The notes under the pieces were generated by a model. It was not told the DNA's origin, searched no databases, and saw nothing but the letters and a program-made list of their open reading frames with translations. Positions 20,882 through 28,861 of a DNA stretch of 29,876 nucleotides are shown in pieces. Source of the stretch: Candidatus Bathyarchaeota archaeon RBG_13_52_12 (GTDB lineage: Archaea; Thermoproteota; Bathyarchaeia; TCS64); the NCBI GenBank assembly GCA_001774245.1, contig MEZF01000047.1:69601-99476 (forward strand), read 5' to 3'. Numbering within the stretch: position 1 is the first letter of the stretch; every line of letters begins with the position of its first letter. Both the position numbers and the translations under genes were made by a program.

Positions 20882-22138
20882 ACGAGCGCCGAGAACAAGA
20901 AAAGCGGTATCATCGGGAGGTTTAGGTCCGAGTTCGGCTTCATAACTGGCAACTTTCTCATCATGGCGTTGAGCTGGCTCATCCTCGACTTCGCCACGGA
21001 GTTACCCGGCACCTACTACCCCTTATACGTCCAGGCTCTGGGAGGCACCGGCGCGACAATCGGCTTAATCGGCGCCGTCGAGGCAACCTCAAGGGGCATC
21101 GTGCAAATACCCGGCGGCTACCTCGCAGACAAGTATGGCCGTAGGTGGCTCATAGCCTCCATGACCTTCGTCGCCGCCTTCAGCCGCGTCTTCTACATCT
21201 TCGCCCCAACTTGGGGGTGGATACTCGTCGGCGCTTTGCTGGTCGGTGTGACGAACATCTATGGCCCCGCGCTGATGGCGATCGTGGCCGACTCAGTTCC
21301 TAAGGAGAAGCGGGGCATGGCCTACAGCATCATAAATCTCATAAGCAGCGTCTCGACGACTCCCGCGCCCCTCCTCGCCGGAGTGCTGTACGCCAGGATG
21401 GGGCTCATCCCCAGCATGAGGCTCGGATACGGCGTCGCACTGATCGGCTTAGTCGCGGCTGCGGTGATGCGCCTACGGCTCAAGGAGACCGTGGTGAAGC
21501 CTGAGAAGTTTAACGTGGGCGACCTAGCAGCCACCGTGCCCAGCTCGATGCGGGAGAGCATAGGGGTATGGCGGATCGTGCCGAGGTCAGCCTTCATCTT
21601 CTTCATATGCAACTTCGTCGCCAGCTTTGCAATCGGCCTATTCCAGCCAGTCCTCATTCTCTACGTTGTTAATGACCTTGGCGTCGACCCTGTGGCTCTC
21701 TCCTACTTAATGACCGCGATGTTCGTGACCATGATCATTGTAGCTATTCCGAGCGGCAAGCTCATCGACAAGATAGGGCGTAAGAAGCCGCTTATCATCG
21801 CCGGAGTGGCCTCTATAGTTTGGGTGCCCCTCCTCGTCTGGGGCGACTTCCTGAGGCTTATGCTCGCCATGACCCTCACCGGGCTCCTTATAGTCCTCTT
21901 CACCTCAGCTGGCAACACCCTCTTCGCCGACCTCATACCCAAGGAGCACAGGGGAAAGGCGAACGGCTCCCTAGGGTTCTTCAGCATGATCGCCATGTCC
22001 GCTGGCCAGATCACGGGGGGCTGGCTCTACGATAACGTCAATCACCAGCTCCCCTTTTGGGGGGAGGCGATCATGATGGTGCCAGCTATACTTCTGATTG
22101 TATTCCTAATCGAGGAGCCCGAGAAGGCAGAGGATTAG
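20882..22138 (+). CDS. major facilitator superfamily transporter (apparent ACG start)
   Basis: A 12-helix MFS permease. The first ATG (20963) lies inside TM1. The in-frame codons before it (SGIIGRFRSEFGFITGNFLI) read as a normal cytoplasmic N-terminus plus the start of TM1, and no ATG/GTG/TTG is available after an in-frame TGA. The full ribosome site GGAGGTGA (20868-20875) sits exactly 6 nt before ACG 20882, so I place the start there (418 aa). Motif A is IPGGYLADKYGRRW, and its second-half copy is SGKLIDKIGRKKP. Substrate unknown; likely exporter. Its stop interlocks with the convergent HAD gene (shared TTAG). Confidence 0.88.
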   Translation, partial: TSAENKKSGIIGRFRSEFGFITGNFLIMALSWLILDFATELPGTYYPLYVQALGGTGATIGLIGAVEATSRGIVQIPGGYLADKYGRRWLIASMTFVAAFSRVFYIFAPTWGWILVGALLVGVTNIYGPALMAIVADSVPKEKRGMAYSIINLISSVSTTPAPLLAGVLYARMGLIPSMRLGYGVALIGLVAAAVMRLRLKETVVKPEKFNVGDLAATVPSSMRESIGVWRIVPRSAFIFFICNFVASFAIGLFQPVLILYVVNDLGVDPVALSYLMTAMFVTMIIVAIPSGKLIDKIGRKKPLIIAGVASIVWVPLLVWGDFLRLMLAMTLTGLLIVLFTSAGNTLFADLIPKEHRGKANGSLGFFSMIAMSAGQITGGWLYDNVNHQLPFWGEAIMMVPAILLIVFLIEEPEKAED

Positions 22139-22803
22139 ACGAGGCGGTTACTCGTCAGGTAGTCGGGTAGCTCCCTCAGGCTAGGCAGTACAGCGTCGGG
22201 CTTCGCCGCCTCAAGCTTCTCCTTCTTCTGAGTACCTGTGAGAACCCCGATGGTAAGACACTTCGCGTTGTGGCCCTCCTCGATGCCTATTGCGGTGTCG
22301 TCGACCTTAAGGACCTCGGATGGGTCGCGTATGTGGCAATGGCGCATAGTACGCCTTATCATGGCGGGGCTTGGCCGCTCCTCTTCAACTATCTCACTGC
22401 ACGTCCAGTAGTCGATGAGGCCATGCCTCTCCCAACCGAGGTGCTTGACTATGTCGTGGGTGATGACGGCGGGGAAACCGCTCTCTACGCCAACCGCCAC
22501 GCTGTGGGTCCTCAGCCACGTAAAGGTATCCGATGCGCCTTTCATCTCCTTCACTTTAGCGATGTTGGACTGAAGCATCTCGACGAAATCCTTGTAAATC
22601 TCGGGTGCCTTGTCTCCGCCGAGCATGTTTATCACCTCCCTCTTATCGCGTCCGCGCATATCGTTAAGGGTCTCCATCGGGACCTCGACGCCGTGGCGAC
22701 GGAAGGCATCATCGTAGCTCTTAAGGACCAGGGGCGTCCCGTCGATGACATCGTCGACAGTGGTCCCAGCCATGTCGAAGACTATGAGACGTATCCGCGC
22801 CAT
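22135..22803 (-). CDS. HAD-superfamily hydrolase, phosphonatase-like
   Basis: 222 residues. HAD motif I is FDMAGTTVDD (nucleophile Asp10); the usual second Asp is Ala, as in phosphonoacetaldehyde hydrolase (DWAGTTVD). MRGRDKREVI (Lys54) falls where PhnX has its Schiff-base Lys, though the context is closer to the PhnX-like group than to true PhnX. Motif III/IV is RPSPAMI...VLKVDDTAIGIEEGHNA, where motif IV reads KVDDT rather than KVGDT. Predicted hydrolysis of a phosphonate or phosphate ester, substrate unknown. The start directly abuts the nitroreductase stop (TAGATG), so the pair is co-transcribed. Confidence 0.85.
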   Translation of the reverse strand: MARIRLIVFDMAGTTVDDVIDGTPLVLKSYDDAFRRHGVEVPMETLNDMRGRDKREVINMLGGDKAPEIYKDFVEMLQSNIAKVKEMKGASDTFTWLRTHSVAVGVESGFPAVITHDIVKHLGWERHGLIDYWTCSEIVEEERPSPAMIRRTMRHCHIRDPSEVLKVDDTAIGIEEGHNAKCLTIGVLTGTQKKEKLEAAKPDAVLPSLRELPDYLTSNRLV

Positions 22804-23328
22804 CTAGGACCACTGGTCCACGGAGACGATCTCGCTGATCTCCTTCCTCTTCCCCGGCTGCGCCCACTTCGGATCCTTTGGGTATCCTAGGGGCGTCACT
22901 GCGGCGACGTTCCACCCCGTAGGGATGTCGAGGATCTCCTTGATAGACTCATTATCGAACAGTCCGATCCAGCAGGTGCCGAGACCTTCCGCGCGCGCCG
23001 CGAGGATAAGGTGAGTGAGGCCGATCGCCGAGTCTATCAGGAAACTCATCTCACCCATGTAGCCTCCGCGGTCGTACTTGATGTCGCTACCACAAGCTAC
23101 AACCACTATGGGCGCTTCAGCGATCCAATGCTGCCCCCCACAAAGCGTAGCTATCTTCTTTCTGAGTTCAGGGCTCTTAACTAAGAGGTACTTCCAGGGC
23201 TGCCTATTGCTTCCCGAGGGTGCAAACCTCGCCGCGTCTAGAACCCTGCTGAGGGCCTCCTCGGGTACGGCATTCGGTTTATAGCTGCGGACACTCCGCC
23301 GCGTCTTGATGACGTCGTAGAACTCCAT
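22804..23328 (-). CDS. nitroreductase family flavoprotein
   Basis: An FMN-dependent NAD(P)H oxidoreductase of about 174 residues. EFYDVIKTRRSVRSYKPN is the N-terminal FMN phosphate-binding block, and ARFAPSGSNRQPWKY the conserved second block. A late LGTCWIGLF and AAVTPLGYPKD pattern confirms the family. Start ATG 23328 fits the family N-terminus; the frame extends to GTG 23343. A TATA-like CTTTAAATCC on this strand (about 23357-23366) is well placed. The natural substrate (quinone, nitro compound, flavin) cannot be deduced. Operon with the HAD gene. Confidence 0.9.
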   Translation of the reverse strand: MEFYDVIKTRRSVRSYKPNAVPEEALSRVLDAARFAPSGSNRQPWKYLLVKSPELRKKIATLCGGQHWIAEAPIVVVACGSDIKYDRGGYMGEMSFLIDSAIGLTHLILAARAEGLGTCWIGLFDNESIKEILDIPTGWNVAAVTPLGYPKDPKWAQPGKRKEISEIVSVDQWS

Positions 23329-23437
23329 GACCATCAGTGTCACTGGTATTTTGCTGGATTTAAAGGAGGAGAATGGCCTTTGCTCTTCGTAATGGCATGT
23401 TTTATCTAGTGGTGGTGTTCATCTGACCCCGATTCGT

Positions 23438-24250
23438 ATGCAGACCATTAATCTGGGTGGCTTGAGGGTGAGTCGGCTCTGCTTTGGCACGGAGCCGCTA
23501 GCAATCAAGAAGGGGCCGGACGGTAAACAGACGCAGGGTGATAAGACTCCTGTTGAGGGCGGAGAGATACTTGCAGAAGCATTGAGGCTCGGCGTCTACA
23601 TGTGGGACACTTCTGACGACTACGGAACTCACCCTCACGTCCGAGAGGCCTTGAAGAGGGTGAAGAGGAGCAGCGTCGTCGTCGCCGACAAGTCGAACGC
23701 CGCCACCTACGTGGCGGGCGTCAACGCTGTCGAGTTCGCTCTCAACGACCTTGGGACCGAATACATCGACATCATGTTCCTCCACATAGTGCCACCAAGG
23801 CCGATACAGAGGAAGGACGCCAACGATAGATTCTACGTGAGCCAGGACCTCAAGGGTAGGAAGGGGGCCCTCGAAGCATATATGGAGGCGAGGGACTCGG
23901 GGAGGATAAAGAAGATAGCGCTCTCCACCCACAGCACGGACACCCTCCGCCAGGTACTTGACTACCAGGAGATAGACATCGTCTGCGCCCCCCTCAACAA
24001 GTTGGGCACATACCTAGACGACGGGACTCAGGAGGAACGGCTTAACGCGTTTAAAGCGTTGCACGACTCAGGGAAAGGTGTCTACGTAATAAAGACACTC
24101 GCGGCGGGTAGGTACAGGGATGACGCCGATGCTTGCATCAGGTACGTCCTCGGGTTCCACGACTTCATCGACGTCTGGAATATTGGCATGTACGACGTAG
24201 GAGAAGTGAAGAGGAACATCGCTCTCTTCTCCGACGCCCTCGGGAAGTAG
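23438..24250 (+). CDS. aldo/keto reductase family oxidoreductase
   Basis: 270 residues, AKR barrel. It begins INLGGLRVSRLCFGTEPL, as in the COG0667 branch. The tetrad is Asp57 and Tyr62 (MWDTSDDYG), Lys85 (VVADKSNAA) and His116 (IMFLHIVPP), with IALSTHS in place of the usual GVSN. It is quite different from the reductase at 4084-4908. A TATA-like GTTTTATC (about 23399-23406) gives a short leader. Substrate unknown. T-runs at 24265-24269 and 24281-24285 follow the stop. Confidence 0.87.
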   Translation: MQTINLGGLRVSRLCFGTEPLAIKKGPDGKQTQGDKTPVEGGEILAEALRLGVYMWDTSDDYGTHPHVREALKRVKRSSVVVADKSNAATYVAGVNAVEFALNDLGTEYIDIMFLHIVPPRPIQRKDANDRFYVSQDLKGRKGALEAYMEARDSGRIKKIALSTHSTDTLRQVLDYQEIDIVCAPLNKLGTYLDDGTQEERLNAFKALHDSGKGVYVIKTLAAGRYRDDADACIRYVLGFHDFIDVWNIGMYDVGEVKRNIALFSDALGK

Positions 24251-24264
24251 CCATAACCCTCCTC

Positions 24265-24285
24265 TTTTTAACCCGACTCGTTTTT
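24265..24285 (+). terminator. two T5 runs after the aldo/keto reductase
   Basis: TTTTT at 24265-24269 and again at 24281-24285, within 35 nt of the stop and before the next ATG. This is typical of archaeal oligo-T termination. Confidence 0.4.
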
Positions 24286-24310
24286 CTTTACCTTAATCCG
24301 GTGTGCCAGC

Positions 24311-25507
24311 ATGTCTTCTTTGAGCAAATACCTAGCCCTAGAGGGGAACATACGGGTCCTGGCGCTACAGACCCTGATCTCCCAGCTGGGCTTCGGGATG
24401 CTCTTCGTCGTATGGCAGCCCTACATACTGTCCACGGGGCTGACCATAGTCGACCTTGGCATAATCCAGAGCGTCATCAACCTCAGCACGGCGACGGGGC
24501 TCTTCGTCTGGGGCCCCCTCTCCGACATCTTTGGGAGAAAACGCGTGATGCTGCTAGGTCACGCCTCACGAGTCGTCGCCGTACTCGCCCTCGTGATATC
24601 GGGCAACCCCGTCTTCCTCTACGCCTTCGCCTTCTTCATCGGCTTCAGCGCTCTGTGGATGCAGTCGAACCCGGCGAGGACCGCCCTGTTGGCGGAGTCG
24701 GTGTCGAACGAGAAGAGGGCGACAGCCTACGGTACCTTAATGGCGATCGGTCAGGGGACGAGCATGGTGATGGCTTCAGTCGGGGGCTACATCGCCATCG
24801 TCTCAGGCTACTGGCCCATATTTGCTGTAACCGTCGTCTGCGAGACGATAGGCATCACCATAATGCTGCTATTCGTGAGGGAAACACACCACACAGCTGG
24901 AGCCAATGGGAGGGAGGTCGGGTCCCGGATAATCTCAAACCTGAGACCCGAGAGGGAGATGATGCCCCTCTACCTGATGATGGTGATCATGGGCATAGGC
25001 TACGGCGTCGGTTTCTCCCTCTTCTACGGGGCTCTCACTGACACATACGGGTTCACTACCTTCGAACTCGGGTTAATGTCGACAGCGTCGAGCGTTGCTT
25101 GGGCGTTCGGCTCGATACCGAGCGGTAAGCTCTCAGAGCGGCTCGGTACTCGTAAGATGGTGCTAGCATCGACTGCAGCCGCACTAATCACTGCTCTTGG
25201 CTTCATCCTCTTCCGGAGCTTCCCCGCCTTCCTGATCTTCAGCGTCTTCAATGGCCTCGACCCGTGCTTCTGGATCCCCAACTGGACGAGCATCATCGCT
25301 GAGAGGACTCCGGTCAAGGTCAGGGCCTCCATCTTCGGTAAGCTCGACGCCTACAACAGGTTCGCCGGTATACCGGCGCCTTTCCTCGGTGGGCTCATAT
25401 ATGCGGGGTATGGCTTCACGGCTCCTCTGCTAGTTCATCTGGTGTTCCTATTGATCTGGGGGTATATGTTAGTCAAGATCACTTCGAAGCCGAAAGCGGT
25501 TACTTGA
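24311..25507 (+). CDS. major facilitator superfamily transporter
   Basis: A 398-residue, 12-helix MFS permease, the third in the window. Motif A is WGPLSDIFGRKRV (about residues 71-83), with a second-half copy SGKLSERLGTRK. The central loop (RETHHTAGANGREVG) joins the two halves. ATG 24311 lacks a ribosome site and follows a weak TATA-like TTTACCTTAAT, so the mRNA may be nearly leaderless. The substrate is unknown; the sequence is of the exporter-like type. Its 3' end overlaps the convergent thymidylate kinase gene by 8 nt. Confidence 0.9.
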   Translation: MSSLSKYLALEGNIRVLALQTLISQLGFGMLFVVWQPYILSTGLTIVDLGIIQSVINLSTATGLFVWGPLSDIFGRKRVMLLGHASRVVAVLALVISGNPVFLYAFAFFIGFSALWMQSNPARTALLAESVSNEKRATAYGTLMAIGQGTSMVMASVGGYIAIVSGYWPIFAVTVVCETIGITIMLLFVRETHHTAGANGREVGSRIISNLRPEREMMPLYLMMVIMGIGYGVGFSLFYGALTDTYGFTTFELGLMSTASSVAWAFGSIPSGKLSERLGTRKMVLASTAAALITALGFILFRSFPAFLIFSVFNGLDPCFWIPNWTSIIAERTPVKVRASIFGKLDAYNRFAGIPAPFLGGLIYAGYGFTAPLLVHLVFLLIWGYMLVKITSKPKAVT

Positions 25508-26066
25508 CTCCCGTAGCTCTTAGGATGTCTCTATGAATCTCAGGGATCGACCTGTCGCCGTCTAAGACGATCCACTTACCATCTGATACGAGGTCCATCG
25601 CCTTGTCTGCTGTCTTGCTGAGTTCGTCAATCGTTTCGAACCTCTCGGTCTTGATCCTATTATTTACGACTCGGCGGAACGCCTCAGCTGGGGAGACGTT
25701 TAGGTAGATGAGGCTACCCCTGGTGGGGACTATCTTGGCGAAGAAGTGGTAGGCAAACTTGTGGACGGGTGCGGGGAGATACGCCGTCCCGAGGAGGTAG
25801 CGGACGAATATCACATAGTCAACTCTCCTCCAACCGTAGAGGATGATGCTCCTGATGACGTCGGCGAGGTAAAAGAGGCTCGCGGCGATGTGCGCCTTCT
25901 TCCCCTCAACGAATAGATAATCTCGCCCCTTGACACCGAAGAAGTTATCCTCGCTCGGATGGCTCCTTAGGATGTACGTCTTCCCCCTCATCTTCAAGTG
26001 CTTGGCGAGCATCTCGGCCTGCGTGCTCTTTCCGGAGGCGTCGAGACCGTCAATGACGACTAGCAT
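25500..26066 (-). CDS. thymidylate kinase-like P-loop kinase
   Basis: 188 residues. The P-loop VIDGLDASGKSTQAEMLA opens the protein. DYVIFVRYLLGTAYLPAP replaces the usual DRY/DRH thymidylate kinase block, and the lid is RRVVNNRIKTERFE. It could phosphorylate dTMP for DNA synthesis, but the changed DR motif and the position next to a lipid-kinase-like gene leave another nucleotide substrate possible. It lies 4 nt after the upstream gene, with GGAGG inside that gene's end, so they are co-transcribed. Confidence 0.8.
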   Translation of the reverse strand: MLVVIDGLDASGKSTQAEMLAKHLKMRGKTYILRSHPSEDNFFGVKGRDYLFVEGKKAHIAASLFYLADVIRSIILYGWRRVDYVIFVRYLLGTAYLPAPVHKFAYHFFAKIVPTRGSLIYLNVSPAEAFRRVVNNRIKTERFETIDELSKTADKAMDLVSDGKWIVLDGDRSIPEIHRDILRATGVK

Positions 26067-26070
26067 GGCT

Positions 26071-26763
26071 TCAGGTGCCTCCCGTTAAGAGCAGGAATGT
26101 GGCTGCGCCTAGTATGGGGACGGCGACGTTGTCGAGCCCCTTCGGGGAGACGCCCTCGATGATAGTCACCAGCCCCGCTATAGCGGCTGCAGGGACTAGG
26201 GGGTTGAACGTGAAGGGGTAGAAGAAGCCAAAGTATAGAAAGGCGAGAGCGAGGCTGACGATGCTGCCAAGGAACATTCCGATGCTACCCTCGATGCTCT
26301 TCCTCTCGAAGACCTTGTACTTGTGCCTACCATAGTACTCGCCGAAGACGGCGGCGAGGCTGTCCCCGTAGGCCATCGGGAAGATGCCGGCGGCGACTAT
26401 GTAGGGCCTGACGCCGAAGAGGTAGGCTAGGCCGGTGTAGCTCACCGCGTAGAGGACGAGGCCCATGCTGTGTCCCTCCTCGGTGAGGCCGCTGAGCCCC
26501 CTCATCTTCTCGCCGAGCTTTATGGGTGAGTAGGGGGTGGCGAGTAGGGTGACGATAATGAATGGGCTGGCGACTAGGAAGGGAAAGATGCTCGAAGTGA
26601 AGAAGGGCATTATGAGAGGTAGGTTCCCGATCATGGAGTGAAGGACCTTCCGGCTGACCTTCTTCGGGAGGGGGAGCCTCGGCGAGACTAGGATGAGGGC
26701 TACGATGTAGACGTAGCACATCCCCATCACCGTCAGGTTCCAGAGCAGCTCATCCAAACCCAC
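26071..26763 (-). CDS. polyprenol/dolichol kinase-like membrane protein
   Basis: 230 residues with about 7 membrane helices. It shows the SEC59/DGK1/VTE5 CTP-dependent lipid kinase pattern: SRKVLHSMIGNLPLI near the N-terminus, GDSLAAVFGEYYGRHKY (about 142-158), and KSIEGSIGMFLGSIVS (about 164-179). Such enzymes phosphorylate dolichol, phytol or diacylglycerol using CTP; in archaea they probably act on isoprenoid alcohols for lipid recycling or glycan carriers. The start is GTG 26763. It is the first gene of a two-gene unit with the thymidylate kinase-like gene, suggesting a nucleotide-lipid link (inference). Confidence 0.82.
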   Translation of the reverse strand: MGLDELLWNLTVMGMCYVYIVALILVSPRLPLPKKVSRKVLHSMIGNLPLIMPFFTSSIFPFLVASPFIIVTLLATPYSPIKLGEKMRGLSGLTEEGHSMGLVLYAVSYTGLAYLFGVRPYIVAAGIFPMAYGDSLAAVFGEYYGRHKYKVFERKSIEGSIGMFLGSIVSLALAFLYFGFFYPFTFNPLVPAAAIAGLVTIIEGVSPKGLDNVAVPILGAATFLLLTGGT

Positions 26764-26832
26764 GCCACCGGAGACAAATAGACATCCACGACCGACGCCT
26801 TTATCAGCGTTCTGGGGACCCGCGACCTAAGG

Positions 26833-26877
26833 TTTATTTTATCCGAGGTTCAAAGATCAACTGTTTCTGGAGTTGAT
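26833..26877 (+). promoter_or_regulatory. SOD promoter and ribosome site
   Basis: TTTATTTTA (26833-26841) is the TATA box. GGAGTTGAT (26869-26877) resembles the full GGAGGTGAT ribosome site and lies 3 nt before the ATG. Confidence 0.5.
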
Positions 26878-26880
26878 TAG

Positions 26881-27483
26881 ATGAAGGAATACAACTTACC
26901 CAAGCTACCTTATGCCTACGAGGCGCTTGAACCCGTCATAGATGTGGGGACAGTCACCCTACACCACGACAAACACCACAGCGCCTATGTCGCGGGTTTC
27001 AACGGGGCCCTGAAGAAGATCGTAGAGGCCCGGGAGAAGGGCGACTACGCCGCGATAAAGGCGTTGGATAAGGACCTCGCCTTCCACGGAAGCGGCGTCG
27101 TCCTTCACAACCTCTACTGGGAGAACCTCTGCCCCAAAGCGGAGTGCAAGGAACCCACTTCGGGGGCCTTGCTTGAGCAGGTGAAAGCCGATTTCGGTGA
27201 TCTAGCAAAGCTCAAGGCCGAGATGGGGGCTGCCGCGAAAGCCGTTGAGGGGAGCGGCTGGGCAGTGCTCGTATGGGACCACGCCTCTGGTCAGCTGCTC
27301 GTCCTACAGGCTGAAAACCACCAGAAGCTCACCATCTGGGGCGTCGTTCCTCTCCTTGTCTTGGACGTCTGGGAGCATGCCTACTACCTCAAGTACCAGA
27401 ACAACCGAGCCGCCTATGTTGACGCCCTCTGGGGTATCGTCAACTGGACGGCGGTGGAGAAGAGGTTCAAGGCAGCGAAGTAG
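26881..27483 (+). CDS. sodA: Fe/Mn superoxide dismutase
   Basis: Converts superoxide to O2 and H2O2 in the cytoplasm. 200 residues, full length, no signal peptide. Metal ligands are His28 (TLHHDKHHSAYV), His76 (VVLHNLYWENL), Asp162 and His166 (LDVWEHAYYLKYQN). The Tyr34-equivalent lies in HHSAYV. Whether Fe or Mn is used cannot be decided by eye. It stands alone with its own TATA box and a T6 terminator and converges on the dehydrogenase gene. Its presence indicates oxygen exposure. Confidence 0.96.
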   Translation: MKEYNLPKLPYAYEALEPVIDVGTVTLHHDKHHSAYVAGFNGALKKIVEAREKGDYAAIKALDKDLAFHGSGVVLHNLYWENLCPKAECKEPTSGALLEQVKADFGDLAKLKAEMGAAAKAVEGSGWAVLVWDHASGQLLVLQAENHQKLTIWGVVPLLVLDVWEHAYYLKYQNNRAAYVDALWGIVNWTAVEKRFKAAK

Positions 27484-27494
27484 CTGCCTCCCAC

Positions 27495-27500
27495 TTTTTT
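27495..27500 (+). terminator. T6 terminator after SOD
   Basis: TTTTTT lies 12 nt after the SOD stop codon and touches the stop of the convergent dehydrogenase gene. Confidence 0.5.
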
Positions 27501-28461
27501 AGAAGGTCACGTTCTTCTGCTCGGGCACCGTGAAAGGCGGCCTCTTTCCCTCAAGGAAGGCCTTTACGCTCTCGGCACACCTCTCAGCCATCCTGCGTCG
27601 GGTCTCCCAAGTCGCTGATGCAATGTGGGGGGTAACGAGGACGTTATCCAGCTTGAGCAGTTCCTCGGTGAGGGGAGCAGGCTCTACTTCAAATACGTCT
27701 AAGGCCGCGCCTGCTATCCTCTTCGACTTGAGCGCCTCGGTCAGTGCCTTCTGGTCGATGACTGGGCCTCGGCTCGTGTTAACGACTAGGGCGGTCGGCT
27801 TCATCACCTCGAACTGCTTGGCACCGAGTATGCCCTTAGTGGTCGGAAGTAGTGGGACGTGGACGCTGAGGATGTCTGATGTCCTGAGCAGCTCCTCGAA
27901 TGAGACGTAAGCGACGCCATACTGTGTTTCGACGTCCTGCCTTCGTATGACATCATAGTAGATCATCTTGACGCCGAAGCCCATGCCCCGCTTCGTCGCT
28001 TCGACGCCTATTCTGCCGAGGCCGAGGAACCCGAGGGTCTTACCCCTTATGTCCCAGCCGAATGGGAATCCCCTCTGCTTCTTGCCCCACTCCTTACGTG
28101 TATAACTGTCGGCCTCGGGGATTCGGCGCATCCAGCCGAGGATGAGTGCCCAGGTGAGGTCTGCTACAGCCTCGCTGAGTACATATGGTGTGTGGCAGGC
28201 GTAAACCCTGTGGCGGGTGCAGGCTTCGACATCGACGGTGTCGTAGCCGACCCCGAATCGTGCGACTATGCCCAGATTAGGCGCTCCATTTAGATAAGAA
28301 TCGTTGACCAGGTCCCCGCCGCCAATAATCGCTCTTGCCTCATGGAGTTCCCTCTTGTAGTCACCCTGAACATAGGTAACATCAGCAAGTTGTCCGAGCT
28401 TCTCTGCGACGTCTTCCGGGAAATTGAGTTTACCGCAGTTGACTAGTACCTTCGGCTTCAT
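27499..28461 (-). CDS. D-isomer 2-hydroxyacid dehydrogenase (phosphoglycerate dehydrogenase-like)
   Basis: 320 residues. The substrate domain is split around a Rossmann domain with GLGRIG (147-152) and an acidic residue at the end of strand 2 (YYD170), which favours NAD. Catalytic residues are Arg231 (VNTSRGPV), the Glu of DVFEVEP (258 or 260) and His279 (TPHIAS). There is no C-terminal ACT domain, so it is the short type; serine biosynthesis (3-phosphoglycerate) and glyoxylate/hydroxypyruvate reduction are both possible. ATG 28461 follows a close AT-rich element and may be near-leaderless. Confidence 0.88.
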   Translation of the reverse strand: MKPKVLVNCGKLNFPEDVAEKLGQLADVTYVQGDYKRELHEARAIIGGGDLVNDSYLNGAPNLGIVARFGVGYDTVDVEACTRHRVYACHTPYVLSEAVADLTWALILGWMRRIPEADSYTRKEWGKKQRGFPFGWDIRGKTLGFLGLGRIGVEATKRGMGFGVKMIYYDVIRRQDVETQYGVAYVSFEELLRTSDILSVHVPLLPTTKGILGAKQFEVMKPTALVVNTSRGPVIDQKALTEALKSKRIAGAALDVFEVEPAPLTEELLKLDNVLVTPHIASATWETRRRMAERCAESVKAFLEGKRPPFTVPEQKNVTF

Positions 28462-28510
28462 CCCTATCGGTTAATTATGGGCGTCTGGGGCTGTTAAGAC
28501 TGTCGAGGGG

Positions 28511-28771
28511 CTACTTCTTACGTGTCACGCTGAACTTTACGTCATTCCACCTGTCTGGGCACTCGTAATTGAACTCTTTCGGGTCGATCCAGGGTATCTT
28601 GCCACCGTAGCAGCAGTTCATGAGTGTGGGGAATAAGTCGTGGTAGCAGTAGCCGCAGATGCCCCCCGTTTTGTGGGTGTTTATCTCGAACCTGTCACCT
28701 ACCTTGTGGCCGGCGCCGCACGCTTTTCCAACATGGGTTACCTCAGCTACATAGACTGGCTCATCCGCCAT
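28511..28771 (-). CDS. TIGR04076 family protein
   Basis: 86 residues from ATG 28771. The pattern CGAGHKVGDRFEI, GICGYCYHDLFPTLMN, GGKIPW, YECPDRWNDVKF is that of the small cysteine-containing TIGR04076 family, whose function is unknown. Several Cys and His residues could bind metal (inference). The frame extends to 28933, but the extension lacks family similarity and crosses into the neighbouring divergent gene. GGTGA lies several bases before this ATG. Divergent from the beta-lactamase-like gene. Confidence 0.8.
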   Translation of the reverse strand: MADEPVYVAEVTHVGKACGAGHKVGDRFEINTHKTGGICGYCYHDLFPTLMNCCYGGKIPWIDPKEFNYECPDRWNDVKFSVTRKK

Positions 28772-28829
28772 CTTGTTCACCGATCCCTCCTCAGCGGCGG
28801 ATGAAGAAAAGGTGTTCGAAAGGGGGCAC

Positions 28830-28838
28830 GGGTTTAAG
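28830..28838 (+). promoter_or_regulatory. TATA-like element of the beta-lactamase-fold gene
   Basis: GGGTTTAAG is centred about 28 nt before ATG 28862, implying a leaderless mRNA that starts at the ATG itself. Confidence 0.4.
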
Positions 28839-28861
28839 CCCCTGGACCAGGTACTATAACC

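Noticed and set aside
24133..25041. Rightward Arg-rich ORF of about 300 codons overlapping the reductase end and the third MFS gene
   Set aside because: Arg/His-rich low-complexity translation typical of an off-frame shadow of GC-rich genes.
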